From positions 1-64,000 of IMG/VR virus record IMGVR_UViG_3300010938_000950: 64,000 nucleotides of DNA. The stretch is one strand, 5' to 3'. Both the position numbers and the translations under genes were made by a program. Every line of letters starts with the position of its first letter. The first letter of the stretch is position 1. The notes below the pieces were generated by a model. It was given only the letters and a program-made list of their open reading frames with translations, did not search any database and was not told the DNA's origin. This stretch comes from a virus. This document shows positions 44,710 through 55,200 of this stretch, piece by piece.

Positions 44710-45141
44710 ATGTCTTTCGATCTAAAAATAGTTAACGGTGACCTAGTAATTAATCAGGGAGCCTTACAAACCGTTGAAGATAGCGAAAAGCTTATTCAAG
44801 ATATTTTAAAGATTTGCCTAACGGATGTTGGTGGCAATCCATTGCATCCATCCTATGGATCATTTTTGTCGAGATCAGTTGTGGGAAATGCCCAACAAAC
44901 ACAAATGATTGTACAGATAGCTAAATCACAATTAAATACTTGTTTAACTAATCTACAGCATTTACAAAAACTACAGATTCAATCTTTACAAAAAGTGAGC
45001 GCTGATGAACAACTTGCAGCAATAACAGGTATATCTGTAGTAAGAAGTGCATTTGATCCAAGACTTTTCAACGTTAAAATTAGTGCTGTGACTAAAGGTT
45101 TTAAACCAATCACCACTGCTTTTAGCATATCAACAATCTAA
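44710..45141 (+). CDS. Baseplate wedge protein, gp25/gpW-like
   Basis: 143 residues, close to T4 gp25 (132) in size, with GGAG upstream. The gp25 pattern is visible in order: DLKIVNGDLVINQGALQTVE, then KLIQDILKICLTDVGG, PLHPSYGSFLSRSVVG, and a C-terminal strand FDPRLFNVKISAVTKG. The family forms the core of the wedge with gp6 and gp53 and starts sheath assembly. The next gene is a baseplate-J-like protein, the usual partner. Confidence 0.88.
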   Translation: MSFDLKIVNGDLVINQGALQTVEDSEKLIQDILKICLTDVGGNPLHPSYGSFLSRSVVGNAQQTQMIVQIAKSQLNTCLTNLQHLQKLQIQSLQKVSADEQLAAITGISVVRSAFDPRLFNVKISAVTKGFKPITTAFSISTI

Positions 45142-45150
45142 GGATAGCTT

Positions 45151-48100
45151 ATGGTCACAATAAGATCAGTAAATGAAATTATTGCCAACCTGATAGACTT
45201 TTTCAGAATGGCTCAGCCCAACTTGGATACTAAACCAGGTACAGTAGCTAGAGATTTATTTATCGAAGGTCCATCAGCGCAGTTGTCTTTATTGTATGAT
45301 GAATTACAGGGCGTATCTAATAAGCAGTCTTTGAGACTTTCCATTGGTACTGATTTAGATAAATTAGGTAAAAACTTTGGATTAACTAGAAAACAATCTA
45401 CTCCATCTACTGGTGTTGCATTGCTTACTTTTTCTTCACTTAATGCAACTATCAATATCAACCCCGGCGCCCCAATTTATACTTCAGGAGGACTAGGTTT
45501 TACCGTCATCAATGGTATATCCATCGTTCCATCCAACATTAACTTCTATCGTTCAGTAGCCACTAAGTTTGCGGCTCAGCTTGCATTTGCTGGTATTACA
45601 GATCAATATGCAGTTGAAGTAAGTGTAATTGCTTCGGCTCCCGGATCCTCCGGCAATATTGGGCAGTATACTCTTGCGAAGGTTAATATTCCTGGTATTA
45701 GCAACGTAACTAACGTAGCTAGTTTTGCTGGAGGTACTGACCAAGAAACCGATGCTGCTTTCAGAAATCGTATTTTATCTACTTTCAGTGGATCTAGCGT
45801 GGGCACTCAGCTTGGTTATTTAAACGCCGCACTAAGTGTAACTGGAGTACAAGATGCAGTAGTTATTGAGCCGGGTGATCCTTTAATGACACGTGATGGT
45901 TCTGTAGTAGAAACTATTAATGGTGTTTTAACTGTAGTACAAGAAGGTGCGGGCGGTAAAGTAGATGTAGTTGTCTTAGGAACCAACGATGTTGCTAATA
46001 CAGATACTTTTATCTATCAAGATAAGAGCAACAACAACGATCCAACCAGCTCTAAAAATAATTTTGTGTTGGGGCAAATTGCTTCCGATGCTAACTTAAG
46101 TATCTCTCAAAAAAGAGTAAAAAATATCAAAAACGGACAAACGCCAGCGCAACCAGTTAGCTCCATTATACAGGTTACAGGTTCAAGTAGTGGATCCAAT
46201 TTTATTCCATACACAGTTGATCAATATGGGCGTGGCACTGGAAATTATCTTTTGGTCAAAGATACCGGTGTTTATGGAGGAAGCCCATTTGGATTTGATA
46301 CTTTTGTATGGAAAAATGATCAGATTGAATTCCAAGAGGATATTATCAAGGGACAATCTAATGGACAGGACCCAACAACATTCACCGAAGTCCAGAAAAT
46401 TTCCAATGCGCAACAGCAACTTAGTGTAACCAATGAAAATAGTTTGGTTACTAGTGATCGCTCTATTATTCAATTGTTACATTATCCCGCTACCAACGTA
46501 ACTAGAGTTTTTAACACCAATACTGGTGAAAGATATCTAATTACTAATCAAAATGTAGACAATACATCCCCATATAACTCAACAGGAAGAATTCAAGTTT
46601 CTGGAAATACATTACCATCACCAAGTGATGTACTACAGGTGGACTATACCTGGGTATTGGATTACGATAGATATTCAGATTTCGATGGCCTAGAACATAC
46701 ACAAAATCCAAGATCCGTTACTGATAGTATAGATTGGGGATATCCTTCATCCATCAAAAATGAAGTAATTGAATTTTCTTTAAGCCCAGGAAACAATTTT
46801 TATATCGGCACAGCATCTCATCCTGTAGATACAATTATTTCTACAGACAGTTTTCTGCAAGTAGATGGATATGTACAAATTATTGGTTCTGGTGCCTTTG
46901 TTAATAGATTATCTGTAACTTTATTAAATCTTGCAGACCCTTCTACATCTGTTGATTCTGTTGTTTGGAAAAATAACAGCACTGAACTTTATAAAACTGA
47001 TCAGCTCGACGGATCTTTTTCTAATGTTGCCGGAGTAGTTGGTATCAATGTTCTTTATACTACTACCATTATCTTACCAACAGATACACCAGCTCAAATT
47101 GGTGATAGAGTAACTGTCTATTTAAACAGCACTAATATTTTCCAATCTAATACTCTTCAGGGTAGCAGCAATGGAACACAAATTACTATTCCTTCATCGT
47201 TAGTTAATTCCACGGCAAACAGAATTAATTTAAGGGTAACTTACATTGCAAACGTTAATGATTTGTTCTCATCTGTAACTACAGTACTACCAACCAGCCG
47301 TATAGGAAATGGGTACGCCCTTTCTAATAATAGTGGATTTAATAATTTCAGTATTGCTAATATATCAAGAAGAGAAAATCAAGTTGTTCAAGTTAACTTA
47401 AGCAATCAATCATTTGTTGAATTAAGTTTACCAATCTCAGATTATAGCTTGTCAGCCGATAATGTTTTATCAGTGGTAAGATTAACAGATGGCAAAGAAC
47501 TATGGAACTCAGATAATAAAGGAACAGTAATAAATGGTGTGAGCGGCAACTATCAACTTATCCTAACAGGATTTAATACTCCTGCCGCGGCTGATCGCGT
47601 ATTAGTTATTTACTATGCTACAGATATTAGAAGATTTCAGCCATTTAGTTTTACTAATAGGGTTATTAAAACTCGTATTAATAATTTAAGTGAAGATCCT
47701 ATCACGAAAAACTTTACGGTTCCACTAGTTCAATTTACTGCACAATCTAGTGGACTAAAATTTGACGTAGTTGAAACAAATAGTAACACTATTTTGTTTA
47801 GTGTAACCGACGGCTATTTAACTCCAATTAGTTCTACGCAAGCCAATCTTAATAGCTTGACTGTTAATTTTTCAGGTTTGCCAGATTTAACTAATAAAGT
47901 AGTTAAGATTACAGGGGCGACGGCACCTAATAATGATGGTTATTATGAAATCGTATCTTATAATATAAGCACAAATAATATCACCATTACCACCACTCTA
48001 AATAATATTACTGCAAATCAAATTTCAGTCGTTAGATTATTAGATGGAAAAGAGCTGTGGAATTACACCGGAACTATAGATCTAGCTAATAATAGATTAA

Positions 48101-49245
48101 TTATCCCAAAATCTACAAATGCACTGGCTGGTGATTTAGTTTACGTTATGTTCTTTAATTTTAACAATCTGCGTAAAGCCCCAACGCGCATTATAGGTAC
48201 CATTGTAGATCAAATAGTTAATACTGGAGTAGTGTCTGTTGTTGGAACAACAATGGCTTTAGCAACAGATGTAATCTTTACTGCAACCAGCACTGGTTTA
48301 CAGCAAAATCTACAAGAAGCATTACGAAAAGCTTTAAATCTTAGTTCGACAGCCAGTATCCCTAGTACGATTAAAATAGCAAAAATTGTTAAAGCTGAAA
48401 AAGTTACGACATTTTCGGCAGGTAGCGATATTGTAACTAGCGTATTGACAACTTATGATACAGTTGGTACAACAATTTCTAGTAACCTATTCTTCTCAGA
48501 CACAATGAGAGAGAATCCATTATTATCAGGGGTTGATTTTATATTGCCATCTACCACTAATAATACATTAACTGGATCAATTAATAACTTACCAACAGTG
48601 GGAGATTTAATTAGAGTTACTTTCTATTATACAACTGAAAATGATTCTGAAAATCTTGCATATACTAGAATTGGTTCGTTATATACAAATAAGAAGTTTG
48701 CTTTAATAAATCAGATTTATGTAAATAGTGGGTTTCAGTCTTCCCAGGCCACAAAGTTTACGGCAACTTCATTTACTAAACCAAGTGTTGGTGCCAGATA
48801 TACGGCTTTTTACAACTATAAAGCACCAAAACAAAACGAGAGAATTCTCATACAGTACAACTATAATAAGTTGATCTCAGATACAACTTTTGCTATTGAG
48901 AGTAGTCGTCCAATTAATGCAGATGTGCTGGTTAGATCGGCCAAGTTAATACTAATTGATTTAACTATGAATGTAGTAATTAATCCAAATTTCCTAACTA
49001 CATCATCTACAGTTCTGCAAAATTTGCGCAATCAGCTTGTAGCTACACTCACGAGCACTCAGTTAGGACAAACGATAGATCAAATTACATTAATCAACAT
49101 AGCACAGGGAGTACAAGGTATAGATAGAGCTAGAATACTTTTCTTCAATAAAACTGGGCTACCAGGCCAAGTATTAAGTATTACGGCCGCTGAAGATGAA
49201 TATTTCCAGTCGAATACTATCACTATCAATACTGAAACCAGATGA
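45151..49245 (+). CDS. Baseplate wedge protein, baseplate-J/gp6-like, extended
   Basis: 1364 residues with AAGGA before the ATG. The N-terminal 250 residues match baseplate-J: RMAQPNLDTKPGTVARDLFI, LDKLGKNFGLTRKQ, then GTDQETDAAFRNRILSTF and GYLNAALSVTGVQDAVVIEP. The C-terminal 150 residues (RPINADVLVRSAKLILIDL, LRNQLVATLTSTQLGQTID) match the family's end. P2 gpJ is about 300 residues and T4 gp6 660, so hundreds of beta-rich residues have been inserted between. These include repeated modules with VVRLxDGKELWN at about 773 and 959. It forms the ring linking the wedges. Confidence 0.85.
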   Translation: MVTIRSVNEIIANLIDFFRMAQPNLDTKPGTVARDLFIEGPSAQLSLLYDELQGVSNKQSLRLSIGTDLDKLGKNFGLTRKQSTPSTGVALLTFSSLNATININPGAPIYTSGGLGFTVINGISIVPSNINFYRSVATKFAAQLAFAGITDQYAVEVSVIASAPGSSGNIGQYTLAKVNIPGISNVTNVASFAGGTDQETDAAFRNRILSTFSGSSVGTQLGYLNAALSVTGVQDAVVIEPGDPLMTRDGSVVETINGVLTVVQEGAGGKVDVVVLGTNDVANTDTFIYQDKSNNNDPTSSKNNFVLGQIASDANLSISQKRVKNIKNGQTPAQPVSSIIQVTGSSSGSNFIPYTVDQYGRGTGNYLLVKDTGVYGGSPFGFDTFVWKNDQIEFQEDIIKGQSNGQDPTTFTEVQKISNAQQQLSVTNENSLVTSDRSIIQLLHYPATNVTRVFNTNTGERYLITNQNVDNTSPYNSTGRIQVSGNTLPSPSDVLQVDYTWVLDYDRYSDFDGLEHTQNPRSVTDSIDWGYPSSIKNEVIEFSLSPGNNFYIGTASHPVDTIISTDSFLQVDGYVQIIGSGAFVNRLSVTLLNLADPSTSVDSVVWKNNSTELYKTDQLDGSFSNVAGVVGINVLYTTTIILPTDTPAQIGDRVTVYLNSTNIFQSNTLQGSSNGTQITIPSSLVNSTANRINLRVTYIANVNDLFSSVTTVLPTSRIGNGYALSNNSGFNNFSIANISRRENQVVQVNLSNQSFVELSLPISDYSLSADNVLSVVRLTDGKELWNSDNKGTVINGVSGNYQLILTGFNTPAAADRVLVIYYATDIRRFQPFSFTNRVIKTRINNLSEDPITKNFTVPLVQFTAQSSGLKFDVVETNSNTILFSVTDGYLTPISSTQANLNSLTVNFSGLPDLTNKVVKITGATAPNNDGYYEIVSYNISTNNITITTTLNNITANQISVVRLLDGKELWNYTGTIDLANNRLIIPKSTNALAGDLVYVMFFNFNNLRKAPTRIIGTIVDQIVNTGVVSVVGTTMALATDVIFTATSTGLQQNLQEALRKALNLSSTASIPSTIKIAKIVKAEKVTTFSAGSDIVTSVLTTYDTVGTTISSNLFFSDTMRENPLLSGVDFILPSTTNNTLTGSINNLPTVGDLIRVTFYYTTENDSENLAYTRIGSLYTNKKFALINQIYVNSGFQSSQATKFTATSFTKPSVGARYTAFYNYKAPKQNERILIQYNYNKLISDTTFAIESSRPINADVLVRSAKLILIDLTMNVVINPNFLTTSSTVLQNLRNQLVATLTSTQLGQTIDQITLINIAQGVQGIDRARILFFNKTGLPGQVLSITAAEDEYFQSNTITINTETR

Positions 49246-52200
49246 CAACACTCAGAATCGTTAATGTAGTAATAAACAGCAGCACAAGTATAGATGTTTC
49301 ATTTACTGAAACGTTAACTGGTAATTTGTTGCCTGCAAATGCTTCTATTATTTCTCAAACGGAAAATATACCCGATTCTGAAGTATTAGAAGTGTCAATA
49401 ACTGGTAATGTATTTTCTATCACATGTCAGCCGCTAACTCCATATGCTGCTTATTATCTGCAGTTTCAATCAACAGATACACATCCATTTACTTCAATAA
49501 ATGGCGATGTAAAACTTTCTGAAGATGGTGTTTCTAATAGGATTATTATTACTGGCCCTCTGCCAGCAGATAATCCTGTTAATGATTATTTACAATCATT
49601 TTATCAGAATAACATATATAAAGCCAGCGATAGTACAACAATTATAAACAAATATCTACAATCTATTGCTGTGAATTTTTCAAAGGCATTATATGATATT
49701 AGACAGCTTGCCAATGAAAATTACCTCTCTTTTACGGTAGTAGACGAATTTCACACTAAAGGTGAAACTCCCTTTGAAAGATTATATGAAGAAGCGGCCT
49801 ATGAAGTATTTAGAGTAGGATTCGGTGCTACTTCTGCTCCAGTACCTAATACTTTCATTTTTGATAGTTTCCCTTCATACCCTGTTACATTACAAAGACA
49901 ATCTGCTGTAGAAATTATTAAACCATCTTCTAATGATGCTAGTGGCACTTTTGACATCAATAATTTAATTTTTAATCTTAGTAACAAGCCAGTTACCAAA
50001 GTTAATAAGATTACTTTTACTCTGACCACTACTAATCCAGTTTTTGAATATGATATTTCTAAATTAGGATATCAAATATTAGATTCTAGATTTGATCAAG
50101 ACTATGCATCTAGCTATCTTTTGTTAGAAAATAATCAAGTAAAAATAAATGAATCTATATTGGAGGACCCTGATTTTTCGTTGGATCAAATTTTTCATAT
50201 AATGGTCGAATATGAATATAAGGGCCTAGGAATTCAAATTGATCCTGACTCTGTAAGTACATATACTACATTACAGTCGGTTAGAGAGGTTTTGCCTCCT
50301 ATCATAAATATATTTAGTTTGGAACATGCACCAATTACTGATATTAATAATACAATTCCAAAGATTGGTGGTGTTACATTTATCGATCCTAATTCTGGCA
50401 CTGGAATGCCTCATCCGGCATTTCTAACAGAAATACCATTCAGTTTGAGTGCGTTACCATCTTCTCCTGGCGTATACTCTATTGATTATACAACAGGCAC
50501 TGTATACGTATATGGAGAAAATAGCAATAATGATGGCACCGGCCCTTCTCCACCGCTGGCAACTTACTATTACAAATTTACATTCACGCCAGAAATTGAT
50601 TATGTCTATGATAGTGATTTAAGAGAGATAGTTGCATTACCTTTGGGTAACTTAGTAAATCAACCGGGTACAATTTCATTTAACTATGAACAAGTTTTAG
50701 TACCAGGTGTAGATTACGAAGCTAATACTCATAAAGAATCAATAAATGAAAGAGTTGGAAATCAATTAACCGCTCTCAACTCGCTGAGAACTGCTAACTC
50801 GCCTATTACAAATGTTTTCCAGGTTTTTAATGAAACTTCTGGTGAAATCTATCTTATAGATAGATGGAATGAAAATACTGTTTATTTTAGATTTAACAAG
50901 CCGCCTAGAGTTTTACAGCGAACTGGTGAAGTAGCCACATTTGAAACTGTTACCAACGAACTATTAGGAATAAATACCACTAGCACAAACGCTAACAGTC
51001 TACGTATTTTTACTATATTTTTGGCCAATAATACAATTATTAATTCATCACAAGATGGAATTGGCGCTTCTTTTAACACCAGCGTAACATTTACAAATGG
51101 AAATGTTTTTGTTACAGAAATGTGGTATGATCAGGAGTTTAGCTCAACTACAAATATTAACGGTCTCAAAAATATAGGTGAGTATACGATCGACTATAAA
51201 AATGGAATTGTATATGTTGCAGTTTCAAATAATCAAAGTAATGATATTGGTACGGTAACGTACAAGAAAAATAGTATTACACCAAACTTTCCTCACGTAA
51301 TTAGTGTTGATGACCTATACTATCGTATAAGTATTTTAAACCCCAAAAATAAACAATTTTCTTACATTTCATTTGAAGATGGAGCTATAGTTCCAGACGG
51401 CTTAGAAGTTTCTGATGAGGCATTTTTAAATGGTGTTATAGGCGCACCATATCAGATTTTTCAAAATCAAGTTGGCGCTTTTGTAGATTCTACATTTGTG
51501 CCCGGAGTTACTAACGTTGTTAAATTTGTTAGAAGCGTTTATGAGTTTAATGACTTATCTAATAGTTCTAATCCTATTAATTTTGGATTTGTAAGTACTG
51601 CAAATAATTTTAACATCACTGTAGGTACGATAAACAAGCAATCTTTCGAAACTGTACAGTTTGATGGAATGAATTATTTCATTTTACTTAATGAAAATAT
51701 TCCTTATTTATCGCCAGGTATAAATTACACTTTTAATGTAACCAGAACATCAGACTCTCAATCGTTGTGGAACGGATCGGGAACTATTGTTCCTGGTAAT
51801 CCATTAAAACTCATTCTTCCAGGAATTGGTTCCCCACAAATAGGCGATTTAGTTAGCGTTACTTATTCGTTTTCTATTATACCATTGCAAAGAGTAATAG
51901 TAGACTACAATAAAGGTGATTTCTTTGTTGATTATACTTATGTTGCGGATGAAATTTTAGTTAGTTATGAATATGGTGATAATGTAATCGATTTCCGCAA
52001 GAATCTTAATTTACCTACAGGATCTGATTATTATGTATCATATAAAGTAGGTGCCTTACGAGATGCTCTTCTCAAAAATTTTGGAACTCTAGTAAATGTT
52101 CCAACCCTTTCTAATTTTGATCTTAGTTTAAATAGAGAAAGATATCGTGAAGCTTTACAGGCCGCCTTGTCATCGTTTATTCAAGGACCAACTGTTGCTG

Positions 52201-55200
52201 CTATTAAAAACATCGGGCAAATAATTACTCACGTAGAGCCAGAGGTAATTGAGTCTGCTTTTGAAATTTGGTCATTAGGTAGTAGCTTACTATTTCCTAT
52301 TGGCGTAGAAACCACCGGAGATTTCCAATTATTACCAGCTCATTATGGTAATGGTGTATTACTAGACCAACCAGATCAAACCATTACTATGCCGATAAAT
52401 TCTAATCTAAGATTAGAAGAGGGCACATTTGAAACATGGATTCTTCCTCAGTGGAATGGAATCGACAATGATGCCATTTTGAATTTTAATATTACTAGAG
52501 ATGGATACGCTATTGATCCATTCAGAGTATTTATTGGTGGCTCTGAGTATCATCCAACTCTAGATTCCAAAAAACAATTTACTCTGGATAAAAAGTCAAA
52601 TGTTACTGGCCGCCCTAACAAAAATAAAGACGGTATCTTCATATTTTATGACAAAGATATTTCAGGTAGCTTCTATCGTTGGTATGTGGAAGTTATCGAT
52701 GGATATGTGGCTCCTAACAATCATACTTACCAACTCCAAATTTTCTCCACGGGTAAATTCTATGATGTTAAATCTATTAGTCCAATTAAGCCGGCTAATA
52801 TGACTACATTTACAGGTACCAGCAAAGTTAATTTAACTTTGCGTCCAAGAATAGATGGATATGGTATCGATGAAGGAATCACATTCGTATCTGACATTGA
52901 ACATTACATTTTAGATTTTGGCAAAACCAAAGATTCTAGTAGGCTATCTATTTTCAAAGATGTGAGCGGTTACATAAACTTCCGAGTTTATGATAGAGAT
53001 CATAAGATGTGGAATATTAGCGCCGATGTCTCTTCCTGGAGAGTTAATGTTCCTCACATGATTGCTGCATCATGGAAACTGAACACAAGAAATAATCGTG
53101 ATGAAATGCACTTATTTATTGATGGTTTGGAAGTTCCAAATATCATTAAATATGGACAAAAACTACAACCATATCTACACGAAAAATTCAGAACTGTTAA
53201 CCCAGAAGAAATAGTGGGCCTTGCAACTCGTGATATTGTAGGCTCTAACGATTTATCTACTACTGCTGGTTCATCGTTGGTTACATCCAGTATTAATTTT
53301 AGTCAGTTTAATATTTTTGTGGGAGATACCATTTTAATTAAAGAGGAAGGATTCGACCCGCTAGGCTACACAATTATTGGTATTAATGGTCAAGAGCTAA
53401 CTTTGAATACTATATTGCCAATTACAATGAGTGGCGGTGAATTTTCCATTAATCAAACTGATTATTTTGTTTCGTCGGACATCAATATCGTGCCAAATAT
53501 TGCGGTAACAACTATCCACACTTTCGTTGAAGGTATGGATCTTATTACTACTGCAGGCTCTGCAACAGTTACCTCCCCAGGCACTAATTTTACTACACTT
53601 AATGTTAAACCAGGATTTTTGCTTAGAATAGATAATTCTTCATTTGCACTTACTTATAGTATTCTACAAGTAAGTGGAAACTCTCTTACTATTACGGATT
53701 CGGCCCCGATCAGTTTGTCAGGAGCTACTTTCCAAGTATATTCTAATACAGAAAATGAAATACCTGGAGTTAGAGCACTCAAGCCATCTTACAGCATTAG
53801 TCAAGACAATAATTTTAATAATATTTTAACTATTTCAAATGATGTTTTTGCTAACGATCTAATCCTTATAAGAACATTAGGCTTAAATTACAGAGATGTA
53901 AAAAAGCAATACTATGTTTGGAGTTCGCAATTAGAAAATGTTTTGCAGACTCAATTGCCGCCGCCAATTAATCTAGATGAAGCCGCAATCACCAGAATAA
54001 TAACTCCAACGACAGCTATTGGCCCATCAAATTCTACTTTAATGAGTGGGGTATTCGTATCAAACTATCTTCCAACTGCTGCACCATCAAATGCTCAAAT
54101 TGGTAGAACTATTCAAGCTACAATTAGTGGTACCAATGTAGATTTTTCTACGCCAGTTCAAGTAACTATTAATGGTGTTTCTGGAATAAATACTATTAGT
54201 GAAACGATTACATTTACAGATTATGGCACGTTAGATTTTACAAATACATTTGTCTCACTGAATTATATGTGGGTAAATGTTAAGCCACTAAATTCTAGCA
54301 AAAATGCATTAGCTGTCGAATTAAGAGAAAAATATCCAATTACTCACAGTGAGTCTAGTGGATTTGTTCCTGTTGTTAAATACAGCTATCACATTAATGG
54401 TGGATATAATCTTTCTGGCGATGGAACAAACAATATTGTAACAGATCTAAATAATACATTTAGTGCATTAGATATTGGTAATACTCTGATCATACACACT
54501 CCTCCTACTGTTGCTGGCTTCTACAAGGTTATTGGTTTATCATCTGATAGACATTCTTTGATTATAGAATCTACCGCAGCATCATTTCCGGTACCACTTC
54601 CAGCTTTTACTGGTGCAAAATATCAAGTACTTAATACCACTCAATATCGTAGTGGATTACAAAATGGATTTTTTACATTAGAAGCTAGTGTACTACCAAG
54701 CCAGCAGTATTTCTTAGATCAAGGATTTTATGAGTTAGAATATTCTACATATGCTAGAATTAAGTTTGATTCATTAAATGGTAAAATGTATTTTGGTAGT
54801 GATTTCCAGGGCAATAACCAAGCTAATGCTATTATGGATCACGCTACTATTTATTCTATTATGTTAACAGACACTAGAGTAGGAGAAGTAGTTTCTCTTA
54901 ATAAGCGTTCCGTAACTAAAGATTACAATACACTAAAGCCATTTAAACCAGATTCAAATACTCTGGTCTTGATAGATTTTGATAGTTTTCCATTCGACAA
55001 TATTGCTAAATTCTATGCTAGCACTAATAATGATCATAAACATTTCCAGTCCGATTTTACTGTTAATGATAATTTCAGTGAAAGTATAGTAATTCTAGAT
55101 GAGCCAATTGTATTATCTAACGATGGAATTTTGGATGCTAGAAATCAGGGAACCATTGAATTCTGGATGAGCCCTCTTTTTGATACAGCTAATGATCCAA